Below, piece after piece: positions 46,493-56,309 of a stretch of DNA of 64,000 nt. Within the stretch, counting starts at the first letter, position 1. Each line of letters begins with the position of its first letter. The notes under the pieces were generated by a model. It saw nothing but the letters and a program-made list of their open reading frames with translations. It was not told where the DNA came from and searched no databases. Source of the DNA: Actibacterium sp. 188UL27-1. Lineage in GTDB: Bacteria; Pseudomonadota; Alphaproteobacteria; Rhodobacterales; Rhodobacteraceae. The position numbers and the translations under genes are program-made. The stretch spans positions 62,001-126,000 of the forward strand of contig NZ_JAFEUL010000005.1 in assembly GCF_016901225.1 (NCBI RefSeq), read 5' to 3'.

Positions 46493-47203
46493 TCAGGCCG
46501 CGCGACGACGGCGCCCCATGACCATCAGCCCACCAAAAGCGGTCAACAGCAGCGGCAACGCAGCCGGGACCGGAACAGGCGAGACCGAGACATTGTCGAC
46601 CAGCAGGCCCGATGAAACAGACGTATCACCTTCGTTAAAGACGCCAAACCCGAATGTCTGTGTTCCGTAGGTGGTGAACGTGTAGCTGAAGCTCGCATAG
46701 CCCAACTCTTCGTTGAACGGCGTACTTGATGTCGTAAATCCAGCCGATGTCGTATCACCGAGGGAGAAATACTGACCATCCGCAAAGAAGAAGGCGCCGT
46801 CATTGAAAGACGTCGGGGTGGATTCACTGGTCAAGAAATTGAAATCAAACGTCAGTGTATCGCCAACGCGCGCTTTCCAGGTCCGTGTCAAAACCGACCC
46901 GTTTGTGGCGTTTCCACCACCTGCTGACAACGCGCTGAACGCATCCAACGACCCAGCCGCAGCGCCAAGCGCTGTTTCGATAGCCGTGTCCGTTACGCCA
47001 TTGCTGGAACGCAGCAGAGCCTGATTGGTGCCATCAGTCGGTGCAGCACCGTAGGAGCTTGTCTCGATCGATGCCGCACCAAATGTGGAAAACCGGTCGA
47101 ATCCTTCTTCGAAACTGCCATTCCGCACCGTCACGGCCGACGCCGTCGATGCCACGGCCACCAGGGCCACCGTTAAAGTTGCGAGCTTTGTCAAACCGCC
47201 CAT
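46493..47203 (-). CDS. Exported protein with VPxPA-type C-terminal sorting signal
   Basis: The 236-residue protein has a signal peptide (LATLTVALVAVASTASA), a beta-rich domain opening with VTVRNGSFEEGFDRF, and a C-terminal tripartite signal: SPVPVPAALPLLLTAFGGL followed by an RRRR cluster. This matches the VPLPA-CTERM signal of Rhodobacterales, processed by an exosortase-type enzyme. The middle domain resembles PEP-CTERM surface proteins of unknown function. No exosortase or polysaccharide genes are nearby. Confidence 0.85.
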   Translation of the reverse strand: MGGLTKLATLTVALVAVASTASAVTVRNGSFEEGFDRFSTFGAASIETSSYGAAPTDGTNQALLRSSNGVTDTAIETALGAAAGSLDAFSALSAGGGNATNGSVLTRTWKARVGDTLTFDFNFLTSESTPTSFNDGAFFFADGQYFSLGDTTSAGFTTSSTPFNEELGYASFSYTFTTYGTQTFGFGVFNEGDTSVSSGLLVDNVSVSPVPVPAALPLLLTAFGGLMVMGRRRRAA

Positions 47204-47569
47204 TGTCTCGTCCTCGTCATATTCGTTACCGCGCCCACCGACTTAATCTTCCGGTAACTTCTACCGACGGATGAGGACCGCACTGTGACCCATCTGCGCA
47301 GGGACACGGACATGAATGAGGCAATTTATGAACGGCCCCGTCGGATCGCCGGGGTATTGTGGCGTGCGGGGATTTGGATGTGAGGCGCCGCAAGCAACTG
47401 ACTTTACCGCAAAAATCAGGCGCACAACCATAAGCTGAGCACACTTGGTACAAAAATCAGCGCTGATACCTCAGAACGGCAGATCTGCTCAAGGACACGC
47501 CCGGGCGCCGGGCTCCAACGGTCCCTCGCCCTTTCGTCGCATTCTCGCCTCAAAGGCGAACGGATCAGA
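47204..47569. other. Gene-free stretch upstream of the VPxPA-CTERM gene
   Basis: 366 bases, less GC-rich than the flanks, between two minus-strand genes. I see no supportable gene. CAAAAATCAG occurs twice, about 40 bases apart near 47410-47460, the second followed by GCGCTGAT to form a short palindrome (ATCAGCGCTGAT). It presumably holds the promoter of the exported protein. Confidence 0.4.
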
Positions 47570-48514
47570 TCAGTGGGCCGCCGCTTTGCCATTTCCAAAC
47601 AGCGCCAGGGCACGGCCGACAACCGGGATCAGCGCCAGCCCAAAAGCCAGCCCGATCACACCATCAATCGTGGCGGTGACCAGCCAGTTGACAAAACCCC
47701 CTTTGCCCCCAACCGCTTCAGCCGCGTGCTTGATCGTCTCGTAAGGGAAATGCCAGCCCAGATCATGCAGACCATGGACCAGAATATTGCCACCGACCCA
47801 CAACATCGCCGCCGTCCCCACCGTCGCAATCACGGTCATCAGGGTCGGCATGTAGGCCACCATGGCCCGTCCCACGGCCCGTGTGGCAGCCAGGCGGCCG
47901 ACCTGGCTCAACTTCAGACCGGCATCGTCCATCTTCACCAGCAACGCCACCGCGCCGTAAACCAGGGCCGTGATCCCGATGGCAACGACGGCCAGGATAA
48001 TCCCCTGCAACCACCACTGATCCGCATCGATCGCCGACAGCGTGATCGTCATGATCTCGGCCGACAGGATGAAATCGGTCTTGATGGCGCCCTTGACCCG
48101 CTGCTCTTCCAGATGGGCGGCGTCCAGCGTCTCCGCCTCTTGCGGCCCATGTGCGGTATGGGGGACAAACAGGTGATATACCTTTTCTGCCCCCTCAAAA
48201 CATAAATACGCCCCGCCGATCATCAAAAGCGGGGTCAAAAGCCAGGGCAAAAAGGCGTTTAACAGCAGCGCCGCAGGCAGCAGGATCACCAATTTGTTGA
48301 AAAAAGAGGCCCGCGCGATTTTCCAGATGATCGGCAATTCGCGTGCCGCGGGCAGGCCTGTGACGTATTTCGGGGTGACGGCGGCATCATCCACCACGAC
48401 CCCCGCCGCTTTGGCGCCTGCCTTGCTGGCCTGGGCGGCGATATCGTCCAGTTGCGCCGCCGCCAATTTGGCAATCGCCGCAACATCATCCAGCAGCGCC
48501 AGCAATCCACTCAT
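47570..48514 (-). CDS. DUF808 family inner-membrane protein
   Basis: The 314-residue protein begins MSGLLALLDDVAAIAKLAAA, the hallmark of DUF808/YedI proteins, with VVVDDAAVTPKYVTGL and about six membrane spans (for example LVILLPAALLLNAFLPWLL and GIILAVVAIGITALVYGAVA). Function is unknown. The ATG directly follows the stop of a ten-codon upstream ORF. Confidence 0.88.
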   Translation of the reverse strand: MSGLLALLDDVAAIAKLAAAQLDDIAAQASKAGAKAAGVVVDDAAVTPKYVTGLPAARELPIIWKIARASFFNKLVILLPAALLLNAFLPWLLTPLLMIGGAYLCFEGAEKVYHLFVPHTAHGPQEAETLDAAHLEEQRVKGAIKTDFILSAEIMTITLSAIDADQWWLQGIILAVVAIGITALVYGAVALLVKMDDAGLKLSQVGRLAATRAVGRAMVAYMPTLMTVIATVGTAAMLWVGGNILVHGLHDLGWHFPYETIKHAAEAVGGKGGFVNWLVTATIDGVIGLAFGLALIPVVGRALALFGNGKAAAH

Positions 48515-48547
48515 TCACCCATCCTCGTGACATGATCTTTTAGTCAT
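48515..48547 (-). CDS. Ten-residue upstream ORF before the DUF808 gene
   Basis: AGGAGG is followed by an ATG-initiated frame encoding MTKRSCHEDG, whose TGA directly precedes the DUF808 ATG. The strong ribosome site belongs to the small frame, so ribosomes may load there and pass to the main gene. It could be a leader peptide or simply a displaced ribosome site. Confidence 0.35.
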   Translation of the reverse strand: MTKRSCHEDG

Positions 48548-49195
48548 AATGCCTCCTAGATCAAATTCGTTCCCCAGCCAAACAGCTTGTCCCGATCAGA
48601 CGAAACTGGCCAGGCATGGATCTCACCTTTGACAGCACCGGCGCGGCGCTCCATCGGTCATTCTGGACCGGACGTGGATACTCAGCCATGCGACGCCAGT
48701 TTTTGCAGACCCTGACCAACATGGGCACATAATGCGCAGGCATGCCGAAGCGCGTGCCAGGGCAAAGCCAACGGATCGGATGATAACGCTCTTCACGATC
48801 TCCGCCTTCGACCTTGATTTTGGCCTAATCGCAATCCCGGCCAACCCCGACCTTGGGGATGATAAGAGTTGGTCGGTTAGCCTTATGCCCGGCAATACCA
48901 TGGCATGGTACCCGCCCCGTGGACCGATGGAGAATACGACACCTGAGGCAAACCGCCTGATGCGGGCCAAAGCATGCAACCCGAGCAACGCCCGCCGCAC
49001 CCGCACGAGAGCATTTGTTTCGGAGCCGGAAGCTGATCCTCATACCCAGATGTTCATTCAGCCTGCAAATTTCGAAAGGACGGCGCAACAGACCCATTAC
49101 CAGATCGTGACCCCACCGCACAAATCGTATGTATGGTTTGTGCATTGTCTGTGCATGGGTTCTGCAGCACCAGCGACAGCCCCAAAAGGGCCGGA
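48548..49195. other. Unassigned ~650-base stretch between DUF808 and usg
   Basis: I cannot support a gene. A 38-codon plus-strand frame (48616-48732, MDLTFDSTGAALHRSFWTGR onward) ends in TAATG, starting a longer frame that runs antisense into usg. Overlapping minus-strand frames are just as open. Codon patterns are mixed and no family is recognised. It may be a decayed gene or old mobile-element debris. Confidence 0.3.
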
Positions 49196-49465
49196 TCAAT
49201 GGACCGTGAACTCGCCCGTCACGTTGCGCCATTCACCGGGAGAGATCATCTTGCGATGGGTGAACCGCACGGAATGGAGCGGCCCCTCGATCTCATCCTG
49301 CCAGAACTCGATGAACTGGAACAGGCGGGGATGGTCCGGCGCCAGGTCATAGTCCTGCCAGACGAAGGTATTGAGAACACTCTGATAATCGGGCATGCGG
49401 TAATAAAACTCCGCTGTCGTCAGCCCGTATCCCTTCAGCATCAACTCGGTTTCAGTTTCCTGCAT
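49196..49465 (-). CDS. usg: Usg family protein
   Basis: The 89-residue protein has the family core LMLKGYGLTTAEFYYRMPDY, TFVWQDYDLAPDHPRLFQF and EIEGPLHSVRFTHRK. Usg proteins are small alphaproteobacterial proteins of unknown biochemical role, named from an ORF beside trp genes. Start MQETETELMLKGYG is preferred over an upstream ATG. Confidence 0.88.
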   Translation of the reverse strand: MQETETELMLKGYGLTTAEFYYRMPDYQSVLNTFVWQDYDLAPDHPRLFQFIEFWQDEIEGPLHSVRFTHRKMISPGEWRNVTGEFTVH

Positions 49466-49657
49466 TGTCGTCTCCGTTTTTGCCTGCCCCGGGAAAAGGA
49501 TGCCCAAGCGGAGTTACTTTTCAATGAAAACAATGTGTTGGCACTCTCCCACGGCGGCTGCCAAACGGCTGACCGATCAATGATTGCACCCCATATGGCT
49601 GGCGTTGTATAGTCAGGCAACTAGATCTAGCGTCACGCATAAAAACTGGGCAGCTGA

Positions 49658-52408
49658 ATGACCGACACGCCGGAACCCCCTGAAAACACTGACGAAACAC
49701 CGCCGGAACCGCCCCAGTTTGACGGCCCCAGCATCTCTATCGAACAGGAGATGTCGGACAGTTTCATGGATTACGCCATGAGCGTCATTGTCAGCCGCGC
49801 GATCCCGGATCTACGCGACGGGTTGAAGCCGGTGCACCGCCGGATCCTCTATTCGATGCAGGTCAACAACCAGACATTCGAGCGGGGATTCTCGAAATGC
49901 GCCCGGGTCGTCGGCGCCGTCATCGGTGTGTTCCACCCCCACGGCGAGGCAGCGGTTTATGATGCGCTGGTACGCATGGCGCAGGACTTTTCGATGTCCG
50001 CCCCGCTGCTGTTTCCACAGGGCAATTTCGGTTCCATGGATGGCGATCCGCCCGCCGCGCAGCGCTATACCGAGATCAAGATGGCCAAGATCGCCGCCGC
50101 CGTCCTGGCGGATATCGACAAGGAGACGGTTGATTTCATTGACAACTACGATGGCAAGGATGAGGAACCGGTTGTTCTGCCCGCCCGGTTTCCCAACATG
50201 CTGGTCAATGGTGCCGAAGGCATTGCCGTGGGCATGGCCACCCGTATCCCGCCCCATAATCTGGGGGAGGTGATTGACGCCACGCTCGCCCTGATCACCG
50301 AACCTGACCTGACCAGCGAACAGCTGATCGAGTATATCCCGGCCCCTGATTTCCCCACGGGCGGCATCATCCTGGGCTATTCGGGCGCGCGCAAAGCCTA
50401 TCTGGAAGGGCGTGGCAGTGTCATCGTGCGGGCCAAGACACGGATCGAGGAGATCCGCAAAGATCGCTACGCCATTATCATCGACGAGATCCCCTACCAG
50501 GTGAACAAGGCCACGATGATCGAAAAGATCGCCGACACGGCCCGGGACAAAAAGATCGAAGGCATCGCCCATGTTCAGGACGAAAGCGACCGCAATGGCG
50601 TGCGTGTCGTCATCGAATTGAAGCGGGATGCCACGGCGGAAGTGGTGCTGAACCAATTGTTCCGCTTCACACCCATGCAGATCTCGTTTGGGTGCAACAT
50701 GTTGGCCCTGAATGGCGGCCGACCCGAGCAACTGACCTTGCGCAAATTCCTGACCCATTTCCTTGACTTCCGGGAAGAGGTTGTCGCTCGCCGCACGGCA
50801 TTTGAGCTGCGCAAGGCGCGCGAGCGGAGCCATGTCCTGTGCGGCTTGGCTGTTGCCGTGTCGAATGTCGATGAGGTGGTCGCCACCATCCGCGCCTCTG
50901 CCGATGCGACCGAAGCGCGCGAAAAGCTGATGACCCGGCGTTGGCCCGCCGCGGATATCGCGGAATACATCCTGCTGATCGACGATCCGACCCATACGAT
51001 GAACGATGACGGGACCTATAACTTGTCTGAGATCCAGGCGCGCGAGATCTTGAATCTGCGTCTTCAACGCCTGACCCAAATCGGCGTGACCGAGGTCACC
51101 GACGAACTGAAAGAACTTGCCGCCAAGATCATCGACTATCTCGATATCCTGCGCTCTCGCGACCGGATCATGGAGATCATCCGGAACGAACTGATGGAAA
51201 TCAAAGAACAATTCGCCGTCCCCCGCCGGACCGAGATCGTCGATTGGTCGGGCGACATGGAGGATGAGGACCTGATCGAGCGGGAGGATATGGTCGTTAC
51301 CATCACCTCTGGCGGCTACATCAAGCGCACACCGCTGCATGAATTCCGCGCCCAGCGTCGCGGTGGCAAGGGCTTGAGTGGCATGTCCACCAAGGAAGAT
51401 GACGTCGTCACCACACTGTTTGTGGCCAATACCCACACGCCGTTGTTGTTCTTCACGACCGATGGCATGGTCTACAAGCTGAAAACCTGGCGCTTGCCGC
51501 AAGGGGGCCGCACTGCCAAGGGCAAGGCGATCATCAATATTTTGCCGATCCCGCAAGGGGTGAGCATCGCTGCAATCATGCCCGTTGACCGGGACGAAGC
51601 CGATTGGGGTGACCTGCAGATCGTCTTTTCCACCACCGCGGGGGATGTGCGCCGCAACGCCTTGTCGGATTTCACCAATGTCATGCGCAACGGCAAGATC
51701 GCAATGAAGCTGCCCGAGGATGTGCAGCTGGTCCGCGCCCGGATCTGCAGTGAAGATGACGACGTGATGCTGGTCACCGCCCATGGACGGGCCATCCGCT
51801 TCCGGACCACCGATGTGCGGATTTTCAAGGGGCGCGATTCAACCGGCGTTCGGGGCATTCGGCTGGCCAGCGGGGATAAGGTGGTTTCCATGGCGGTTAT
51901 CCGGCACTTTGAAGCAACGCCCGAGGATCGGGCGGCTTATCTGAAAATGCGCCGTGCTGTCGCGGGCTTAGCGGATGATGTTGAACCCGCAGATGATGAT
52001 GAAGCCACAGCCAGTGCTGATTTCAGCACGGATCGCTATGCGGAAATGTCCGCGTCGGAGGATTTGATCCTGACCATCACATCGGGCGGCGCGGGCAAGA
52101 TCAGCTCTAGCCATGACTACCCGATCCGGGGCCGTGGCGGTCAAGGCGTCATGGCCATGGACAAAGCCATGCGCGGCGGTGAGTTGGTGGCCTGTTTCCC
52201 TGTGGAGCTGGATGACCAGATCATGCTCGCCACCTCCACCGGCCAGTCGATCCGGTGTCCCATTGACGGCATCTCTTTCCGGTCGCGCAGCGCGGGTGGG
52301 GTCAAGGTGTTCAACACCGCCACCGGAGAGCAAGTCGTTTCGGTCGCATATATAGCCGATCAGGGGGATGATGGCGACGTGGATGGCACCACTCCTGAAG
52401 AGGCGTGA
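49658..52408 (+). CDS. gyrA: DNA gyrase subunit A
   Basis: The 916-residue topoisomerase subunit introduces negative supercoils with GyrB. The catalytic Tyr is in [14 protein letters not shown]. The quinolone-determining region reads [17 protein letters not shown], with Ala at the position of Ser83 of the E. coli enzyme, a natural feature of many alphaproteobacteria that lowers quinolone sensitivity. The C-terminal beta-pinwheel carries the QRRGGKG box ([14 protein letters not shown]). Full length. Confidence 0.97.
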   Translation: MTDTPEPPENTDETPPEPPQFDGPSISIEQEMSDSFMDYAMSVIVSRAIPDLRDGLKPVHRRILYSMQVNNQTFERGFSKCARVVGAVIGVFHPHGEAAVYDALVRMAQDFSMSAPLLFPQGNFGSMDGDPPAAQRYTEIKMAKIAAAVLADIDKETVDFIDNYDGKDEEPVVLPARFPNMLVNGAEGIAVGMATRIPPHNLGEVIDATLALITEPDLTSEQLIEYIPAPDFPTGGIILGYSGARKAYLEGRGSVIVRAKTRIEEIRKDRYAIIIDEIPYQVNKATMIEKIADTARDKKIEGIAHVQDESDRNGVRVVIELKRDATAEVVLNQLFRFTPMQISFGCNMLALNGGRPEQLTLRKFLTHFLDFREEVVARRTAFELRKARERSHVLCGLAVAVSNVDEVVATIRASADATEAREKLMTRRWPAADIAEYILLIDDPTHTMNDDGTYNLSEIQAREILNLRLQRLTQIGVTEVTDELKELAAKIIDYLDILRSRDRIMEIIRNELMEIKEQFAVPRRTEIVDWSGDMEDEDLIEREDMVVTITSGGYIKRTPLHEFRAQRRGGKGLSGMSTKEDDVVTTLFVANTHTPLLFFTTDGMVYKLKTWRLPQGGRTAKGKAIINILPIPQGVSIAAIMPVDRDEADWGDLQIVFSTTAGDVRRNALSDFTNVMRNGKIAMKLPEDVQLVRARICSEDDDVMLVTAHGRAIRFRTTDVRIFKGRDSTGVRGIRLASGDKVVSMAVIRHFEATPEDRAAYLKMRRAVAGLADDVEPADDDEATASADFSTDRYAEMSASEDLILTITSGGAGKISSSHDYPIRGRGGQGVMAMDKAMRGGELVACFPVELDDQIMLATSTGQSIRCPIDGISFRSRSAGGVKVFNTATGEQVVSVAYIADQGDDGDVDGTTPEEA

Positions 52409-52501
52409 GGATCCAAACTTTTAATTCATCACCGCCATATTGAGCGCATATTTACCGGCGACGTGGACAGCAAGTCTGGAGCCAAAGGGGGCGCGTAGGG
52501 C

Positions 52502-53905
52502 ATGATGATTTCGGTCGAACAGGCCAAGGCGGAAGCGTGGGATGTCATCGTCGCGGGAACCAGTTTTTCCGCGATGTATTTCGTGTTGGGCCTGCCAAGC
52601 GACCTGCGCGTACTGATGATCGAAAAAGGCGGCTTTGAAGATCATGCTGACCAAGTCTTTGAAAGGCGCATTCCCGGACGCGAAGATTTTCGCCTAGGTG
52701 ACCGGCATCCCGATACCAAGGAATGGGTGGCCCATACCACATTTGGCGGCAATTCCAATTGCTGGACCGGCAACGTCCCGCGATTTATGCCAAATGATTT
52801 CCAGATGAAGACCCTGTACGGTCAGGGCGAAGACTGGCCGCTCAGCTATGATGACCTGGAGCCCTATTATGCACGCGTCGAGGCCGCGATGGAGGTGGCC
52901 GGTGGCGGCTCTGAACACCTTTTTCCGCGTTCCACGCCTTACCCTTTTCCACCGCACGCTCCGACACGGACGGATGACCTATTGCGCCAGCATTCCGATG
53001 GGTGGATCCCGTTGCCAACAGCCCGGTCAAATGGCGGTAGTCGCGCGACGTGCTGCGCCACCGGTCTTTGCCACCTATGCCCAATCGATGCGAAATACTC
53101 GATCTTGAATGATCAGGACCGCTTCCTGCGGGATGGTGTGGCGGTCGTGCTGAACACCGAGGTGCGCCAGGTCATCGTCGAAGGCGGGAAGGCAACTGGG
53201 ATCATTGCTCGCAGTGCGGGTCGCGACATCACTTTCAAGGCAGGTCATGTCGCGCTCGCGGCTAATGGGGTTTTCAATCCGGCGATCCTTCTCCGATCCG
53301 GGATTGAGCATCCCGCATTGGGCCGGTACCTGAACGAGCAATACGGGGCCCATCGTCTGGTCGACGCACCCGGGCTGGGGTACTTCGGAGGCACCTCTTA
53401 CACAGGCCTTGGCTTCGACCTTTATGACGGTCCCCATCGCAAAGACTACGCCGCCGCACTGATTGAAATTATCAACGTACCGGCGCAACTCCGTCCAGAG
53501 ATTGGCCGTTGGGGAGAGCGTGCCTTTACCAAGATCATTGTTGAGGATCTGCCGCTGGAGCATAACCGGGTATACCTCGACGATGACGAACCAGTACTCG
53601 ATTGGTCGGGTTTCTCGGATTACGCGATCAAGGGCATGAAAGCAGCAACCGACGCCCTGCCCGACCTGTTCCCGGATGTGGAAGACTACATACTGTTAGA
53701 GGACGCACGGTCAGAGGCGCACATTCAGGGCACACACCGGATGGGCAACGATCCAGAGCGGTTCGTGACCGATGGTTACCAACGGATGCATAGCATACCA
53801 AATATCCATGTCCTGGGTTCGGGTGGGTTCCCGACCAGCGTTACCGCAAACCCGACACTGACATTGGCGGCACTCGCCCTGCGCGCCGGGGAGGCGATGA
53901 CATGA
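52502..53905 (+). CDS. GMC-family FAD oxidoreductase (sugar/polyol dehydrogenase type)
   Basis: The 467-residue protein has an N-terminal flavin segment (WDVIVAGTSFSAMYFVLGL, a divergent dinucleotide motif), FGGNSNCWTGNVPRF, a Cys cluster CCATGLCHLCPID, and the C-terminal GMC signature GSGGFPTSVTANPTLTLAAL with an upstream THRMG. The Cys cluster resembles that of membrane-bound gluconate, fructose and glucose dehydrogenases, where it can hold a [3Fe-4S] centre. It has no signal peptide; the next gene, overlapping by four bases, encodes a Tat-signal partner. Confidence 0.85.
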   Translation: MMISVEQAKAEAWDVIVAGTSFSAMYFVLGLPSDLRVLMIEKGGFEDHADQVFERRIPGREDFRLGDRHPDTKEWVAHTTFGGNSNCWTGNVPRFMPNDFQMKTLYGQGEDWPLSYDDLEPYYARVEAAMEVAGGGSEHLFPRSTPYPFPPHAPTRTDDLLRQHSDGWIPLPTARSNGGSRATCCATGLCHLCPIDAKYSILNDQDRFLRDGVAVVLNTEVRQVIVEGGKATGIIARSAGRDITFKAGHVALAANGVFNPAILLRSGIEHPALGRYLNEQYGAHRLVDAPGLGYFGGTSYTGLGFDLYDGPHRKDYAAALIEIINVPAQLRPEIGRWGERAFTKIIVEDLPLEHNRVYLDDDEPVLDWSGFSDYAIKGMKAATDALPDLFPDVEDYILLEDARSEAHIQGTHRMGNDPERFVTDGYQRMHSIPNIHVLGSGGFPTSVTANPTLTLAALALRAGEAMT

Positions 53906-54270
53906 TCACACGTCGCAGGCTTCTCTCAGGTGTCGCCGCCTGTGCGGTGGGCACGGGGATTGGGGCGGGCGCCATCGGCTCTGGCTTTGGCCGACGGTTT
54001 CAGTTGAGCCGCGCCCTTCAGCGCAGGGTTGGGGCAAGCCTGGCGGAAACGGCAGCCGCCCAGGAATTCATCGACAGCGTGCTGGAAGATGCGCGCTTTC
54101 AAAACGTCCAGATTGCCGCGATCCCGGTCACCCAACTGTTCTTTATGTCGACCACGGCGATGGCCGCAGCCGAAACCGGGCAAGAGCCCGAATTTCTGGG
54201 TCTCTTCGACTACCGGCAGGGCTGTCAGAACGGGTTGTCCGCGGCCTTTGCGCCTCAGGTCTCTGCCTGA
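53902..54270 (+). CDS. Small Tat-signal subunit paired with the GMC dehydrogenase
   Basis: The 122-residue protein begins MITRRRLLSGVAACAVGTGI, a twin-arginine signal followed by a Gly/Ala-rich hydrophobic stretch. The rest is helical, with DSVLEDARFQNVQIAAIPVT and a Cys near the end. Its ATG overlaps the GMC stop (ATGA). In related sugar dehydrogenases a small Tat-signal subunit carries the signal-less catalytic subunit to the periplasm, so a hitchhiker role is likely. Confidence 0.75.
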   Translation: MITRRRLLSGVAACAVGTGIGAGAIGSGFGRRFQLSRALQRRVGASLAETAAAQEFIDSVLEDARFQNVQIAAIPVTQLFFMSTTAMAAAETGQEPEFLGLFDYRQGCQNGLSAAFAPQVSA

Positions 54271-54317
54271 CGGCCCCGGGGCTTGTCTGTCGGCCTTAAA
54301 ACCCGATATGCAGAGCA

Positions 54318-55670
54318 ATGGCAGACACTCTTCACATCATCGGCGGCGGCATGGCGGGCAGCGAGGCAGCCTGGCAGGCCGTGCAATTGGGCGTACCAGT
54401 CGTTATCCACGAAATGCGGCCCAAGGTTGGGACGTTTGCCCATAAAAGCGGCGATCTGGCGGAGATGGTATGTTCGAACTCCTTCCGGTCCGACGATAAT
54501 GAGCAAAACGCCGTGGGCTTGCTCCATTGGGAAATGCGGGCCGCCGGTGGCCTGATCATGGAGATGGCCGATGCCCATGCGCTGCCTGCGGGCGGTGCCC
54601 TGGCCGTTGACCGTGACGCCTTTGCCGCTGGTGTAACAGCGCGGCTGAGGGCACATCCGCTGGTCACGGTCTTGGATGACGAGGTGACCACCATGCCCGA
54701 CGCCCGTGCGATCATCGCAACCGGCCCCCTGACATCGGGCGCTTTGGCGCAAGCCATCGCGGCCGAGACGGGGCAGGATGCGCTGGCATTCTTCGATGCC
54801 ATCGCCCCCATCGTCTATACGGACAGTATCGACATGGATGTCGCCTGGGAACAGTCCCGCTATGACAAGGGGGAGACTGAAGCGGAGCAACGCGCCTACA
54901 TCAATTGCCCGATGACGCGCGAGCAGTACGAGGACTTCATCGATGCCCTCCTGGCCGCCGACAAGACAGAGTTCCACGAAGGCGAAACGGCCGGGTATTT
55001 CGACGGCTGTCTGCCCATCGAGGTGATGGCCGAACGCGGGCGAGAGACCTTGCGGTTTGGGCCGATGAAACCCGTGGGCCTGACCAATCCGCACCAGCCC
55101 GACGTCAAGCCCTATGCCGTGGTTCAATTGCGCCGCGACAACAAGCTAGGCACGCTTTACAATATCGTGGGCTTTCAGACTAAGATGAAGTATGGCGCGC
55201 AAGCTGATGTTTTTAGGCGTATTCCCGGGTTAACTGACGCGCGATTTGCACGGTTGGGCGGGATCCACCGGAATACATTCCTGAACTCTCCCACCCTGCT
55301 GGATGATCAGATGCGCTTGCGATCGCGACCTGATTTGCGTTTTGCGGGCCAGATCACGGGCGTTGAGGGCTATGTCGAAAGCGCTGCGATGGGTCTGCTG
55401 GCCGGGCGCATGGCGGCGTCTGAAATTCTGGGCCTGCCCATGGATCCGGTGCCCGTTGAGACAGCGATGGGAGCTTTGTTGACCCATATCACTGGCGGCG
55501 CAGAGGCCAAGACATTCCAGCCGATGAACGTAAATTTCGGGCTCTTTCCAACTGTCGAAGGGTTGAAAGGCGGGCGCCGTGGGCGCAAGGACCGCTATAA
55601 AGCCTATACGGATCGGGCGAAGGCCGCGTGGACAGACTGGCTGCACCGCCCCGACATTGCCGCACAGTAG
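54318..55670 (+). CDS. trmFO: tRNA uracil-54 C5-methyltransferase, folate/FAD-dependent
   Basis: The 450-residue enzyme makes ribothymidine at tRNA position 54 using methylenetetrahydrofolate and FAD. The FAD motif is [20 protein letters not shown]. Further family blocks are [32 protein letters not shown] and the C-terminal [13 protein letters not shown]. It starts about 50 bases after the Tat-signal gene and is unrelated to it in function. Confidence 0.95.
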   Translation: MADTLHIIGGGMAGSEAAWQAVQLGVPVVIHEMRPKVGTFAHKSGDLAEMVCSNSFRSDDNEQNAVGLLHWEMRAAGGLIMEMADAHALPAGGALAVDRDAFAAGVTARLRAHPLVTVLDDEVTTMPDARAIIATGPLTSGALAQAIAAETGQDALAFFDAIAPIVYTDSIDMDVAWEQSRYDKGETEAEQRAYINCPMTREQYEDFIDALLAADKTEFHEGETAGYFDGCLPIEVMAERGRETLRFGPMKPVGLTNPHQPDVKPYAVVQLRRDNKLGTLYNIVGFQTKMKYGAQADVFRRIPGLTDARFARLGGIHRNTFLNSPTLLDDQMRLRSRPDLRFAGQITGVEGYVESAAMGLLAGRMAASEILGLPMDPVPVETAMGALLTHITGGAEAKTFQPMNVNFGLFPTVEGLKGGRRGRKDRYKAYTDRAKAAWTDWLHRPDIAAQ

Positions 55671-55703
55671 CGTGGGCCAAGCCGGTTTGATAAGCGAGCG
55701 ACA

Positions 55704-56309
55704 ATGGCAAAATCAGGGATACAACCGCAGCTTTGGACCCCGAGACCGGTGGCCGAAACGCTGCAGGTCTATACCGATTGGGCAGACAGTTATGACGCCG
55801 ATGTTGGCGATCGTGGCTATGTCACCCCCACCCGGATCGCGGATGCCGTTCTGCCTTGGGTGACGCCTGCGGTAACTGTTTTGGACTATGGCTGTGGCAC
55901 GGGGCTATCGGGGCGCGCTTTGGCGCGGGCGGGCTTGGGCCCCCTGCACGGGACAGACATCACCCCGGCCATGGTCGAGGTGGCGCGGCAAAAGAAGATC
56001 TATGACCGACTTTGGGTTGGCGAGCCGGGCACGCCTCCTTGCGCGCCAGGCGAATACCCGGTGATCATCGCGACAGGTGTGGTCAGCCTGGGCGCAGCTC
56101 CGCCCGATTGCTTTGACCTGTTGCTTGATGCCTTGGCACCGGGCGGCGTGCTCGCCCTGTCATTCAATGATCCCACCCTCCAGGATGGCCGCTATGATGC
56201 CCGACTGACCGCCCGTGCGGACGATCTGGAGATCCTATTTCGTGAACACGGCCCCCATCTGCAAGAAAGCCAGATGGGCGCCGATGTTCTGGTGTTACGT
56301 CGACGATGA
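55704..56309 (+). CDS. Class I SAM-dependent methyltransferase
   Basis: The 201-residue protein has motif I VLDYGCGTGLSGRALARAGL, an acidic post-I segment (HGTDITPAMVEVARQK) and a DALAPGGVLALSFND motif. The substrate is unknown. Its stop overlaps the gluQ start by four bases, so it might act in the same tRNA-linked unit, but that is only context. Confidence 0.88.
   Translation: MAKSGIQPQLWTPRPVAETLQVYTDWADSYDADVGDRGYVTPTRIADAVLPWVTPAVTVLDYGCGTGLSGRALARAGLGPLHGTDITPAMVEVARQKKIYDRLWVGEPGTPPCAPGEYPVIIATGVVSLGAAPPDCFDLLLDALAPGGVLALSFNDPTLQDGRYDARLTARADDLEILFREHGPHLQESQMGADVLVLRRR

Noticed and set aside
49811-51784. 657-codon minus-strand ORF inside gyrA
   Set aside because: Antisense to a complete, motif-verified gyrA; composition is typical of antisense frames.
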